A DNA stretch of 38,690 bases from an uncultured bacterium (GCA_900556165.1 USNP01000001.1:1-38690); one strand, 5' to 3'. Shown: positions 17,342 to 26,427, numbered from the stretch's first letter. Numbers and translations are program-made. The notes: a model not told the origin generated them from the letters alone.

Positions 17342-17380
17342 GAAAAACAAAAAATCGGCGAAAATATTATTCACCGATTT
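17342..17380 (-). terminator. Terminator of ftsK, overlapping its last codons
   Basis: Arms 17353-17362 and 17370-17379 form a ten-pair stem on the minus strand (one G-U pair), followed by TTTTTTGTTTTTC. The hairpin includes the last four codons and the stop of ftsK. Confidence 0.75.
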
Positions 17381-19643
17381 CATCATAGCTTGAGATTAAA
17401 ACTTCTCGCGGTTTTGAACCATTTGTAGGACCGACAATTCCTCTATCTTCCATTTCGTCTATCAATTTTGCAGCACGACTGTAGCCAATTCCCAATCTTC
17501 GTTGCAAATAGCTCGTTGAAGCTTTTCGCGCCTCAATAACAAGCTTAACAGCTGTCTCAAAAGTTTCATCTGTAGAAGAACTACCACCATTCATTACAAC
17601 TCCACCCATTGAGCTTGGAGTTTGAGTTGGTTGCGAAATAACCTCATCATTATATTGAGGCGGCCCTTGCGAACGAATAAAGTTTGTAACTCGCAAGACT
17701 TCTTCATCCGTAACCCAGGCACCTTGAACACGCTTTAAATTTGGTGCACCGTTCATATAGAACAACATATCACCATTTCCAAGAAGTTTCTCAGCACCAC
17801 CACGATCAAGAATTGTACGAGAATCACCATTTGATGCAACTTTAAACGCAATTCGGCTAGGAACATTGCCTTTAATTAAACCGGTTACAACACTTACAAC
17901 AGGCTTTTGGGTTGCAAGAACAAGATGGATACCAACAGCGCGTGCCTTTTGTGCAATTCGAACAATCATAGCTTCAACATCCTTTGATGCTGCCATCATT
18001 AAATCAGCAAGCTCATCAATAACAATCACAATATATGGCATAACCTCCAAAAGTTTAGGTTCTTCCCCTTCGATAGCTTCTTTTTTAATCTTTTCATTTT
18101 TTGCAATTGCATGCTTATTATAACTCTTGATTTCTTTAACTTTTTCACCTGAAACGACACGATACCTTCGCTCCATTTCATTAACAGCCCAACGAAGTGC
18201 GGAAAGTGCTTTCTCTGGTTCATTAATAATCGGGGTTAAAAGATGCGGAATATCTTCGTAAGCCGTCATTTCAACAACTTTTGGATCAACCATAATTAAC
18301 TTTAATTCGCTCGGTGAATGACGATAAAGTAAGCTCGTTAAAAGTGTATTCATCATCACAGATTTTCCCGAACCAGTCTGACCAGCAACTAAAAGATGTG
18401 GCATCTTTGCAAGATTACCAACAACAGGATGCCCAGAAATATCCTTCCCAATCGCAAAGGTTAAAGGATCGTGGTTATTTTTCCATTCTTTTGAATCAAG
18501 AACACTAAAAAGGCGAACATCGGCAGATTTAATATTTGGGATCTCAACACCAACTGCACGCTTACCCGGAATTGGTGCTTCCACACGAATTGACTCAGCA
18601 GCTAAATTTAACGCAATATTATCACTTAAATTCTCAATTCGACTCAATTTAACTCCACTTTGCGGAACTAAAGTATATTGCGTAACACGAGGACCAATAT
18701 TTGCTGATTCCATTTCAACTTCAATATTAAATTCACTCAGCGTATCTTTAATTGTGCGAGCATTTTGTTCGACATCACCAGCATCTGCGGGAGCTTGTGA
18801 ATGTTCCAGTAAGCTAAAATCCGGTGCTTGCCATTTCGAGTTATCAAAATTAGAGGTTGGAATTGTAATTTCTGATTTCCTCAAATCTTCTTTTTTATCT
18901 TCTCGATCTTCTTTTTTCGAAATCAAAGCCAAACCCTTCTTCTCTTTCGATTTTTCCTTCACCCTCGCTTTTTCGTCTAAAATATCAACACCAGCATTTA
19001 ATTTAATTTCTGGCTTTTCACTTTCAGTTAAATCATTAACTTTTTTAAGCAACATCGACTCTTTCGCCTTTTCGAAAACCTTGGCATTTTTAGATTCTGT
19101 CGTAAAATCATTAGTTCGAAGCATTTCACCAATTTTTTTAATTACAACTATTGGCGAAACTCGCAAAATAGAAAGCAAAGTGATTGAAATCAACAAAAGA
19201 TAAATTATCGCTGCAACCATTGAATTAACCATTGCAAGCATTATTTTATTCGAAATCTCTCCGCTCCATCCGCCATAACTCAAACCGGCTGAAACTCTAA
19301 ACAATCCAAAAAAACCACTCAGCCAAAATAAAATCAGAACAAAACCGAATGTATTTGAGCTCGGAAAGCGATTTTGTTCATCTCGGAATATTTCAACAGA
19401 AATAAAAATTAAAACTGCCGGTAAGAAGAAAGTTGCCCAACCCATAAAACCAATCAAACCTTTATGAATCGCAACCAAAGCTGAACCGCCCGCACCGAAC
19501 CAGCTCAAAATCAAGAAAAGTGAAAACGCCACCAATAAAACTGCACCAACTTGCGCCCAAAAACCAGCTGGCAAAACACTATGCTTTGGTGACGAAGCTT
19601 TTTTCGATTTACCTTTTGTTGATTTCACTTGTTTTTTAGCCAT
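17367..19643 (-). CDS. ftsK: DNA translocase FtsK/SpoIIIE
   Basis: The 758-residue protein has a basic start, four transmembrane helices (about 28-50, 60-84, 98-118 and 135-162), a charged linker (about 170-290), and the motor with Walker A GQTGSGKS (421-428), Walker B YIVIVIDELAD and the DNA-sensing gamma winged-helix domain at the end (about 690-755, SYLQRRLGIGYSRAAKLID). It pumps DNA at the division septum and usually activates Xer recombination at dif; the xer gene is nearby. The linker is short compared with E. coli FtsK. A TATAAT lies 11 bases before the ATG, and no Shine-Dalgarno is seen. Confidence 0.95.
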   Translation of the reverse strand: MAKKQVKSTKGKSKKASSPKHSVLPAGFWAQVGAVLLVAFSLFLILSWFGAGGSALVAIHKGLIGFMGWATFFLPAVLIFISVEIFRDEQNRFPSSNTFGFVLILFWLSGFFGLFRVSAGLSYGGWSGEISNKIMLAMVNSMVAAIIYLLLISITLLSILRVSPIVVIKKIGEMLRTNDFTTESKNAKVFEKAKESMLLKKVNDLTESEKPEIKLNAGVDILDEKARVKEKSKEKKGLALISKKEDREDKKEDLRKSEITIPTSNFDNSKWQAPDFSLLEHSQAPADAGDVEQNARTIKDTLSEFNIEVEMESANIGPRVTQYTLVPQSGVKLSRIENLSDNIALNLAAESIRVEAPIPGKRAVGVEIPNIKSADVRLFSVLDSKEWKNNHDPLTFAIGKDISGHPVVGNLAKMPHLLVAGQTGSGKSVMMNTLLTSLLYRHSPSELKLIMVDPKVVEMTAYEDIPHLLTPIINEPEKALSALRWAVNEMERRYRVVSGEKVKEIKSYNKHAIAKNEKIKKEAIEGEEPKLLEVMPYIVIVIDELADLMMAASKDVEAMIVRIAQKARAVGIHLVLATQKPVVSVVTGLIKGNVPSRIAFKVASNGDSRTILDRGGAEKLLGNGDMLFYMNGAPNLKRVQGAWVTDEEVLRVTNFIRSQGPPQYNDEVISQPTQTPSSMGGVVMNGGSSSTDETFETAVKLVIEARKASTSYLQRRLGIGYSRAAKLIDEMEDRGIVGPTNGSKPREVLISSYDEIGE

Positions 19644-19654
19644 AATCTTTTTAC

Positions 19655-19660
19655 ATTATA
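19655..19660 (-). promoter_or_regulatory. -10 box of ftsK, very short leader
   Basis: TATAAT on the minus strand lies 11 bases before the ftsK ATG; a weak TTTATA is 17 bases further up. The transcript would have a leader of about four or five bases. Confidence 0.5.
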
Positions 19661-19739
19661 TCATAAAAGTAATTTTTTATAAATAGCCTAAATTCCGCTC
19701 GTTTTAACAAACCTGGAATTTCCACTCCATTATTTAAAA

Positions 19740-20693
19740 TTATTTTAAATTCATTGCGATTTCGAGTAAAGTTGATTCAATTAGATTCCAAGCATCAACA
19801 CTTTCAGTTTTAATGATTTCATCAATTTTCGAAACTTTTGCAACAATTTCAGCCAGCTGATTTTCGGTCAAATTCTGAACAAATTTATCCATTTTTCCCA
19901 AAGCCCAAGTATTCACACCAAGATCTTTTGAAATTTCAGCAGTAGTTTTACCAAGTTGTTTACCAATTTTTAAGGCCGAAAAATTAAAAACTTGCGTTGA
20001 AAAAGTTGCCAAAAATCGATATGACCCATCTTCGCCATCAGTTATTCTTAATTTTGAAAGCTCTTTTTGAAGCCCAAGAATATTTCCTGAAAGTACCATT
20101 TCAAAAATCTCAAAAGTATTACTTTCGACATTTTGCGGGATAAATTCTCTAATATTTTCTTCGCTTACCACGCCAATTAACGCTATTTTTTCAACCGCAT
20201 CACGAATAGCCCATTCATTCACGCCAACCCAAGAAACCAAAAAACTCGCCGTCTTATTATCTAACACTAAATTTTGTTTTTGTGCGAAAAGCCGCGCAAA
20301 TTCAGCCAGATCTTTCGAATCTTTCGCCGTCAAATTCTTAAATTCATTTAATTCAACAATTTTCGAAACTGTTTTATACACAACCGAGCGCTTGTCGATT
20401 TTATCCTCAATCAAACATAGGTGAACATCGCTAGAAATCCTTGGAAGAATCTCTCCTAAACTCTGCCAAATTTCAGAATTTTCACTCAAATTTCGAATAT
20501 AAACAAATCGCTTTTCCGCTAAAAGGCTAACTCCGCAAATTAAATTCACAAAATCACTTTTTGAAAGTCCGTCAATCTCTTTTTTCTCAATTTCGAAACT
20601 TGATTTTTCAGCATCAATTTTCATTTTTGCTAAATATGTTGTTCGCTCATATGAATTTTCACCATAAAGAATTGTCGTCTTTCCGCCAAGCAT
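19740..20693 (-). CDS. holA: DNA polymerase III subunit delta
   Basis: The 317-residue protein has the HolA architecture: an N-terminal degenerate AAA+ fold (LGGKTTILYGENSY, LLAEKRFVYIRNL), a lid domain (about 145-210 with NEWAIRDAVEKIAL) and a C-terminal helical collar. Delta opens the beta clamp in the clamp loader. It starts inside the mutM stop (TAATG) and is the last gene of the dnaG operon. Confidence 0.85.
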   Translation of the reverse strand: MLGGKTTILYGENSYERTTYLAKMKIDAEKSSFEIEKKEIDGLSKSDFVNLICGVSLLAEKRFVYIRNLSENSEIWQSLGEILPRISSDVHLCLIEDKIDKRSVVYKTVSKIVELNEFKNLTAKDSKDLAEFARLFAQKQNLVLDNKTASFLVSWVGVNEWAIRDAVEKIALIGVVSEENIREFIPQNVESNTFEIFEMVLSGNILGLQKELSKLRITDGEDGSYRFLATFSTQVFNFSALKIGKQLGKTTAEISKDLGVNTWALGKMDKFVQNLTENQLAEIVAKVSKIDEIIKTESVDAWNLIESTLLEIAMNLK

Positions 20694-21577
20694 TATTTTT
20701 CTTCTCCGATTTTAATTTTCTGGCAATTTTCACAAAAATGAGTTCCTCGTCCACCGACGCGAATCTTCGAAATTTCAGTTCCACATCGCTTGCAAGGCTG
20801 ACCATTTTTATGATAAACGGCAGCATATTCCAAATAATTTCCGCGCGAACCATCAGCGTTCACATAATTTCTATCCGTCGAACCGCCTTTTTCGATCGAT
20901 TTATTCATTACAAAACGAATGGATTCGTGTAAATTCTTAAAATCAATGTTCGAAAAAACTTTAATTCGAGTTTCTGGGTGAATTTTCGCTCGCCATAAAG
21001 CCTCGTCGGCATAAATATTACCAACACCAGCAATCACGCTTTGATCCAAAATTGTCGGCTTAACCAAACTATTCTTCTTTTTTAAAAGACGCTCTTTAAA
21101 AATTTCAACCGTGAAATTGTCTTCCAAAGGTTCTGGCCCAAGCTTCTGAAAAAATGACAACTCTTCAATTTCTGGCTCAGGCAATAATTTTATATAGCCA
21201 AACTTCCGCTGGTCATTAAAAAATAACTTGGTTTGATCTTCGAAATCAATCTCAACCCTCGTCGATTTGTTCGGCAGATCATTCAAAAAATCATCATTCG
21301 GGTGCCCCGCACCCCAGTTTTCTTCACCACGATAAACCATTTGACCAGTCATTCGAAGATGAGTAACTAGCGCCCAACCATTATTCAGTTTAATAATAAT
21401 TGCTTTTCCGCGCCGCTGAACTTTCAAAATTTCAGCACCAATCATAAAATCATTTACATCTTTTTCTAAATTCGGAAAGCTTTTAGGCCAATCGTGCTTC
21501 ACTTGCGCAATTTTTTTCTTCAAAATCAACCTATTCAAACCACGAACAACTGTCTCTACCTCTGGTAATTCCGGCAT
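20693..21577 (-). CDS. mutM: Formamidopyrimidine-DNA glycosylase
   Basis: The enzyme removes oxidised purines (8-oxoguanine) and cuts the strand. The 294-residue protein has the catalytic start MPELPEVETVVRG (Pro2, Glu3), the helix-two-turn-helix region (SVIAGVGNIYADEALW) and an intact C-terminal zinc finger (Cys262, Cys265, Cys282, Cys285). AAGGAGG lies before the ATG. It overlaps the HAD gene by 22 bases upstream and holA downstream. Confidence 0.96.
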   Translation of the reverse strand: MPELPEVETVVRGLNRLILKKKIAQVKHDWPKSFPNLEKDVNDFMIGAEILKVQRRGKAIIIKLNNGWALVTHLRMTGQMVYRGEENWGAGHPNDDFLNDLPNKSTRVEIDFEDQTKLFFNDQRKFGYIKLLPEPEIEELSFFQKLGPEPLEDNFTVEIFKERLLKKKNSLVKPTILDQSVIAGVGNIYADEALWRAKIHPETRIKVFSNIDFKNLHESIRFVMNKSIEKGGSTDRNYVNADGSRGNYLEYAAVYHKNGQPCKRCGTEISKIRVGGRGTHFCENCQKIKIGEEK

Positions 21578-22008
21578 TTTTCCTCCTTTATTATTTGTGA
21601 AAATTCACTCCAATTTTGATATAAAACTCCATTCAAACCAATCTTTTTCGCCGCTTCAATATTCATGTAAGAATCGTCGAAAAAATAAATATCTTTCGGT
21701 GGTACATTTACCCGATGTATAGCGATCTCAAAAATTTCTTGCGAAGGTTTTAAAAAACCAACCTCACCTGAAAATACCAAAAAATCAAAAAGTTCCTCTT
21801 GCTCTTTTTTCGAAAAAAATTGGTCAAACTGATATTGTGCGACATTTGATAAAACACCGATTTTCGAACCTTGGGTCTTTTTTTCTCGAATGAAATTTAT
21901 TAGATTTGAGTCTTTTTTCCATTCATACTCAAAAATCCGCTCCGAAGAAGGCTGGCGCAAAACCAGCACTCCAAAACAGTCAAAAATTAGAACTTTATCG
22001 TTTAATTT
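21556..22008 (-). CDS. HAD-superfamily hydrolase (subfamily IA-like)
   Basis: The 150-residue protein has HAD motif I as FDCFGVLV (nucleophile Asp11; the second position is Phe13 instead of Asp), a small helical cap, motif II around IGVLSN and motif III/IV KDIYFFDDSYMNIEAAKKIG. Substrate unknown; such proteins are usually phosphatases. Loss of the general acid Asp in motif I could mean reduced phosphatase activity. The ATG at 22008 overlaps the preceding gene by 14 bases; an ATG at 22041 is also possible. Confidence 0.78.
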   Translation of the reverse strand, partial: KLNDKVLIFDCFGVLVLRQPSSERIFEYEWKKDSNLINFIREKKTQGSKIGVLSNVAQYQFDQFFSKKEQEELFDFLVFSGEVGFLKPSQEIFEIAIHRVNVPPKDIYFFDDSYMNIEAAKKIGLNGVLYQNWSEFSQIIKEEKCRNYQR

Positions 22009-22642
22009 CATTAATTCCAAGATCTCGAACAATTTGTTCATTTCCTGGAACCTGTGTGATGAACAAATTTTGAAGCTGTTTAGTATTGGCTAACAACGAC
22101 CCCTTCGAACCTGAGCAAGTTGATGTCCAAAGGTGTTTCTCAACATTATCACCTTTTAATATTGAGAAGTCGTAAAGATGTCCAGTAGCACAAACCCCTG
22201 CGAGATCATCGGCTTCGCCGCTAAAAGCAGTCCCTTTCATCATATTAGCTTTATTTAGCGCATTCACAAATTGAGTATAGGATTCGGCATTGTTTTCAAA
22301 TTTAACCTCTTTAATCACTTCGCCAATATAACCTTTGTAAGTTGTTAGTTTTCGAAATTTTGGTGAAACCTCAACCGTATAAGATCGAAAGTTTTCCTGC
22401 GCAACAATTGAGCCACGAACCGCCATTTTAACACTTCGATCTTGTTCAATACTTAATAATTCTTTACTAGAAGCTGAGTTATCCTCTTTTGAAGCTTCAG
22501 AATTAGTTTGCTGAACTTGGTTCGGCGTGCTATTTCCGCCATTTATAAAAGCATTGACAATTGTCACAACAGTGATAATCGAAAGGACTGCAATCGCAAT
22601 TATTAGCAAAATTGGCGCAATTCGTATAAGTTTTTCTTTCAT
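21995..22642 (-). CDS. Membrane-anchored extracytoplasmic protein of unknown function
   Basis: The 215-residue protein has one N-terminal transmembrane helix (about 7-33), a Ser/Asn/Gln linker (about 36-65) and a globular domain of about 145 residues with two cysteines (GVCATG and TSTCSGS) that could form a disulfide outside the membrane. I do not recognise the family. It is placed between rpoD and the HAD gene in the dnaG operon, 20 bases after rpoD with GGGGAAAGG upstream, so it is expressed with housekeeping genes. Confidence 0.7.
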   Translation of the reverse strand: MKEKLIRIAPILLIIAIAVLSIITVVTIVNAFINGGNSTPNQVQQTNSEASKEDNSASSKELLSIEQDRSVKMAVRGSIVAQENFRSYTVEVSPKFRKLTTYKGYIGEVIKEVKFENNAESYTQFVNALNKANMMKGTAFSGEADDLAGVCATGHLYDFSILKGDNVEKHLWTSTCSGSKGSLLANTKQLQNLFITQVPGNEQIVRDLGINEIKR

Positions 22643-22662
22643 TTTAAACCTTTCCCCACCCT

Positions 22663-23676
22663 TTAATCCAAATATTCATGAAGTTTTTTTGAATCTTTGT
22701 GCTTTTTTAATTTCATTAAAGCTTTAGCTTCGATCTGGCGTATTCGCTCACGAGTTACCGCAAATTCAAGACCAACCTCTTCAAGCGTATGGCTTTTTGT
22801 TCCATTAAGCCCAAAACGCATTTCGAGAATTTTTCGTTCACGATCCGAAAGCGTCGAAAGAATTTCGCGAACCTGCTCTTTTAATAATTGAACTGTCGCA
22901 GATTCCTCTGGACTAGCGGTATCTTCATCTTCAATAAAATCACCAAGAGTCGATTCTTCACCCTCTTCACCATCACGTCCAACACCAGCATCCAAAGAAG
23001 TAATATCTTGCTTAATTTTTTGGATATACTCAATCTTTTCAACATCCATATCCATCTCTTTTGCAAGTTCTTTATTAGTTGGTTCACGGTTTAATTCTTG
23101 TGTTAATCGGCGCTGAGTTCGCATTAATTTATTGATTGTTTCAACCATGTGAACAGGAATTCGAATTGTTCGAGCCTGATCTGCAATCGCACGCGTAATC
23201 GCCTGCCGAATCCACCAAGTCGCATAAGTTGAAAACTTAAAACCTTTGCTTGGGTCAAATTTATCAACTGCACGCAGAAGTCCGGTATTTCCCTCTTGGA
23301 TCAAATCAAGCAATTCTAAACCACGGCCAGAATATCTTTTTGCAATTGAAACAACCAAACGCATATTTGCTTCAGCCATCTTATCCTTCGCGCGTTGATT
23401 TCCTTCCATTGCTTTTTTTGCAAGTTCATTTTCTTCCTCTATCGAAAGTAGCGGGATTTTACCAATCTCGCGCAAATACATTCGAACACTATCATCAGTA
23501 ATATCGTCAGTGTAGGTCCCATTTAAGAGATCTTCTTCATCGATATCTTCTTCATCTTCGGTTGCAAGATCATCAAAATCTGGTTCGAAATCATCAAGCG
23601 ACAAAGTTGCATCCACAACTCCGTCTTCATTTAAAATTTCCTCGGGAAGTTCTTTTTTATTCCTACTTTTTGCCAC
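22663..23676 (-). CDS. rpoD: Primary RNA polymerase sigma factor (sigma-70)
   Basis: The 337-residue protein has an acidic N-terminus (about 26-60), region 1.2 (about 62-95, VRMYLREIGKIPLL), region 2 (about 100-170 with the -10 helix around YATWWIRQAI), region 3 and region 4.2 with the -35 helix (LEEVGLEFAVTRERIRQIE). The conserved helices fit the TTGACA/TATAAT promoters in the window. It lacks the long region 1.1 of E. coli. The start is GTG at 23676 with AAGGAG in front, overlapping dnaG by 14 bases; dnaG-rpoD is a conserved pair. Confidence 0.96.
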   Translation of the reverse strand: MAKSRNKKELPEEILNEDGVVDATLSLDDFEPDFDDLATEDEEDIDEEDLLNGTYTDDITDDSVRMYLREIGKIPLLSIEEENELAKKAMEGNQRAKDKMAEANMRLVVSIAKRYSGRGLELLDLIQEGNTGLLRAVDKFDPSKGFKFSTYATWWIRQAITRAIADQARTIRIPVHMVETINKLMRTQRRLTQELNREPTNKELAKEMDMDVEKIEYIQKIKQDITSLDAGVGRDGEEGEESTLGDFIEDEDTASPEESATVQLLKEQVREILSTLSDRERKILEMRFGLNGTKSHTLEEVGLEFAVTRERIRQIEAKALMKLKKHKDSKKLHEYLD

Positions 23677-25399
23677 TATTTAACTCCTTATTTAGTTCCA
23701 TAATTTCCATCAAAATCTTCATTTTCGAATCTTCATCTCCCTGAATTTCCGCGCTTTCGAGCTTTTCTTGAAGATCTTCTTTCTTTTTTTGTAGATTCTG
23801 GATTTTAACTTTCTGAATCAAACGCTTCATTTCATCGGTGGCACTGCCTTTTATATTCCCGAGTCGTTCGTCAGCTTTCAATAAAAGTATTTTAACATAA
23901 TCTTCGAATTTTTTCAATATTTCTAGATCGTTCGCTTTTAATATTTTTAGAATTTGATTTCGCGAATCGCCATGAAGCGAACCTTCCGGTAAATCGTCAA
24001 GAATTTTTGCTAATTTCGGCTCCCTAATTCCAAGCGCTAGCAAATCATCTTCATAAATATACTCATCAACGAATTTTTCATCTGTTTTCTGGATTTTCAT
24101 TCGCTTTTTCGATTTATTTTTTTGTGGTTTTTCATCGAATTTATTCAACAAAATCTCTTTCGAAACAACGATTCTTTTCGAAATCTGATCAATGTAAAAC
24201 TCTTTTTCCACAGGATCATTCAAGTTTTCCACAAGTTTCAATGCAATTGTTGAAAACTCTTTTTTCCCGACCGCCGAAGAGATATCGAGTCGCTTTTCGT
24301 ATTGGTCGAAAATCCATTCCATTGCCGGTTGTGGTTTCGAAATTGAACTTTTCCATAAATCTAAACTCTTCTGAATCAATTCATCTGGATCTTTTACCTC
24401 ACCTGCGGATTGATCAAGCGTGATAATTGAAAGTTCCACGCCAGCTTGTTGTCCAAGTAAAATTGCACGTTCTGTCGCATTAATTCCAGCCTGATCACCA
24501 TCAAAACAAAGGCGAATATCATTCGAAAATCGACTCAAAGCCTTCAAATGATTAACTGTCATCGCTGTTCCCGCTGTTGCAACAACATTTTTAACACCAG
24601 CTTGATGACTCGAAATCACGTCCATGTTTCCCTCAACTACCACTGCAAAACCAGTTTTTCGAATTTCATTTTTTGCCTGAGAAAATCCAAAAATGTTCGA
24701 AGATTTATCATAGAGCAAAGTCTGTGGGGTGTTTAAATATTTCGGAGCGTTTAACTCATCCTTAATAATCCTCCCTGTAAAACCAACCGGTGCGCCGGTC
24801 GAGTCTTGGAGTGCAATCACCATGCGATTTCGAAAAATATCACCATCAAATCTGTTGAGCAAGCCCGCATCACGAATATCATTCATCGAAAACCCTTTTT
24901 TCAGCAAATAAGTTGTAAGCGTCTTTTGGCCTTCTGGTGCAAATCCAACTTTAAATTCTTTCACGATTTCTTTTGTAATTTTTCGTATTTTAAAAACATA
25001 GTTCAATGCTTCTTGATCGCGAATCAACATATGCTGATAAAAATTGCCACTAATTTCAAGAATTTTTCGAAGTCGATCTTTCTTTTCAGAAATTTCTCTC
25101 GAACGCGCAACGTTATAGCTTTGAAGTTCAACACCAGCTTTTCGTGCCAAAAATTCCAGCGCCTCACGGAATTCCATTCCTTCGACCTCCATAATAAAAC
25201 CAAAAATATCACCACCTTTTCCAGATGAAAAGTCGTGCCAAATTTGCTTATCTGGGCTAATTATAAAACTTGGCGTTCGCTCATTAGTCCAAGGACTAAG
25301 CGCTTTAAAATTACGCCCTGTTCTTTTAAGTTCAAGATATTCGCCAGCTAAATCTTCGATACTGATTCTTGATTTTATTTCATCTCTGGCATCGTTCAT
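23663..25399 (-). CDS. dnaG: DNA primase DnaG with a zinc-less N-terminal domain
   Basis: The 578-residue primase makes RNA primers for replication. The TOPRIM core is intact (EGNMD at 256-260, DGDQAG at 300-305), and the C-terminal helicase-binding region is present though diverged. The N-terminal domain aligns clearly with the CHC2 zinc domain (NERTPSFIISPDKQIWHDFSSGKGGD), but the four ligands are replaced: Ser35, Thr38, Asp56 and Ser59 stand where Cys, His, Cys and Cys are expected. It is the first gene of the operon and appears leaderless: TAAAAT ends six bases before the ATG. Confidence 0.94.
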   Translation of the reverse strand: MNDARDEIKSRISIEDLAGEYLELKRTGRNFKALSPWTNERTPSFIISPDKQIWHDFSSGKGGDIFGFIMEVEGMEFREALEFLARKAGVELQSYNVARSREISEKKDRLRKILEISGNFYQHMLIRDQEALNYVFKIRKITKEIVKEFKVGFAPEGQKTLTTYLLKKGFSMNDIRDAGLLNRFDGDIFRNRMVIALQDSTGAPVGFTGRIIKDELNAPKYLNTPQTLLYDKSSNIFGFSQAKNEIRKTGFAVVVEGNMDVISSHQAGVKNVVATAGTAMTVNHLKALSRFSNDIRLCFDGDQAGINATERAILLGQQAGVELSIITLDQSAGEVKDPDELIQKSLDLWKSSISKPQPAMEWIFDQYEKRLDISSAVGKKEFSTIALKLVENLNDPVEKEFYIDQISKRIVVSKEILLNKFDEKPQKNKSKKRMKIQKTDEKFVDEYIYEDDLLALGIREPKLAKILDDLPEGSLHGDSRNQILKILKANDLEILKKFEDYVKILLLKADERLGNIKGSATDEMKRLIQKVKIQNLQKKKEDLQEKLESAEIQGDEDSKMKILMEIMELNKELNSGKK

Positions 25400-25405
25400 A
25401 ATTAT

Positions 25406-25434
25406 ATTTTAACACAAAACACAGCCTTCATCAA
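25406..25434 (-). promoter_or_regulatory. Promoter of the dnaG-rpoD operon, leaderless and overlapping a terminator
   Basis: TTGATG (25429-25434), a 17-base spacer and TAAAAT (25406-25411) on the minus strand; the -10 ends six bases before the dnaG ATG. The -35 lies in the loop, and the spacer in one arm, of the terminator of the gene upstream. Confidence 0.7.
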
Positions 25435-25450
25435 TTGGATTAGGCTGTGT
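25411..25450 (-). terminator. Terminator of the Q/N/P-rich membrane protein gene
   Basis: Arms 25419-25427 and 25442-25450 (ACACAGCCT and its complement) form a nine-pair stem, followed on the minus strand by TTTTG. It overlaps the dnaG promoter. Confidence 0.7.
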
Positions 25451-25458
25451 TTCGAAAA

Positions 25459-26388
25459 TTATTTTGCTTTTTTGTAATTTTCTAATTGTTTCGAAACTTC
25501 ATCAAGATTTTTCTCGATTTTTTCATACATCGCTTTTTGTGAAGATGCGGCAGATTTTTTACGGCGAATAATCAATTCTTTTACGCGCACCATCTGATAT
25601 GCCATTTCACGAGAATAAACTTCATCAATCGTGGCGTTCAAAAAAGCATCATCAAGATTCTTGTTAAGTTCCGCAAAAATCGCATCAGTCTGTTTGATTG
25701 CTTGTGAATTCTTTTTCGAATCTCCGCGCGGAATTTCAATTTTCTTGGTTTTCATAAATTCTCGTAAATCTTGTTCATTTGATCCGAGCGAGACATTAAT
25801 TCCCGCATTCACTGCCGCAAGATCGGAACTTTTGATTTTATTTTGATAAGCTTTTGTAGTATCCTTTAGTTGCGAAATATTATAATATGCTCGAATTACT
25901 GCCTGAGCAGAATCATCTCCACGATCCCCCGTCACAATGATAAAAATCGAGAAAAATAATGCAATAGCTAAGGCTGAAGCGCCCAAAATCTTACCTTTTG
26001 TCCAAAACGGAGCAGCTTTTTTTGGTGCAATTTTATTCAAATATTCAACCGTATAAGGGTTTTCGGTTAGAGTATCTGGTGAATAATTTTGATCCGGCAT
26101 TAAATTTGGTGCCATTTGCGGATTTTGCCCAGCGAAATTTTGCGAATAATTCGGCTGATTCGAAAACTGTGACTGTGCACCATTCGGATATTGCGGAAAA
26201 TTATTTGGTTGCACCTGATTTGGATATTGCGGATTTTGCCCAGCAGGAAATTGCCCATTTTGAGCAAAATCGTTCGAAAAACCACCGTAATTCTGCTGTG
26301 GAGGATACGGATTTTGAGGATAATTATTCGGTTGCGCGCCAAAATTAGGATTTTGACCGCCCTGATTCCAATCTTGGTTCGGTTTCAT
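25459..26388 (-). CDS. Single-pass membrane protein with a Q/N/P-rich cytoplasmic domain
   Basis: The 309-residue protein begins with about 110 residues rich in Gln, Asn, Pro, Tyr and Gly with loose repeats (QNP, PNNF/PNNY, YPQNP), then a short charged segment, one transmembrane helix (about 134-154) and a helical, probably coiled-coil domain of about 150 residues outside. The function is unknown; the low-complexity part resembles phase-separating or prion-like sequences. The ATG at 26388 is chosen because it lies ten bases after a TATAAT box; the upstream in-frame extension would cover the promoter. It has its own promoter and terminator. Confidence 0.75.
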   Translation of the reverse strand: MKPNQDWNQGGQNPNFGAQPNNYPQNPYPPQQNYGGFSNDFAQNGQFPAGQNPQYPNQVQPNNFPQYPNGAQSQFSNQPNYSQNFAGQNPQMAPNLMPDQNYSPDTLTENPYTVEYLNKIAPKKAAPFWTKGKILGASALAIALFFSIFIIVTGDRGDDSAQAVIRAYYNISQLKDTTKAYQNKIKSSDLAAVNAGINVSLGSNEQDLREFMKTKKIEIPRGDSKKNSQAIKQTDAIFAELNKNLDDAFLNATIDEVYSREMAYQMVRVKELIIRRKKSAASSQKAMYEKIEKNLDEVSKQLENYKKAK

Positions 26389-26398
26389 ACTACTTATG

Positions 26399-26427
26399 AT
26401 TATATCACAAAAAAGTTTTTTTCGCAA
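26399..26427 (-). promoter_or_regulatory. Promoter of the Q/N/P-rich protein gene
   Basis: TTGCGA (26422-26427), 17 bases, TATAAT (26399-26404), then ten bases to the ATG with no Shine-Dalgarno. The same TTGCGA -35 occurs at orn. Confidence 0.65.

Noticed and set aside
18754..19203. Plus-strand open frame of 149 codons opposite ftsK
   Set aside because: It is antisense to a clear FtsK coding region, has no ribosome site and a low-complexity Ser/Phe-rich translation; a shadow frame.
19690..19740. Terminator after holA (AAATTCC/GGAATTT)
   Set aside because: The arms pair but the loop is long and no T tract follows on the minus strand, so support is too weak.
25998..26348. Plus-strand frame of 116 codons opposite the Q/N/P-rich region
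   Set aside because: It is produced by the repetitive codons of the opposite strand and has no promoter or ribosome site.
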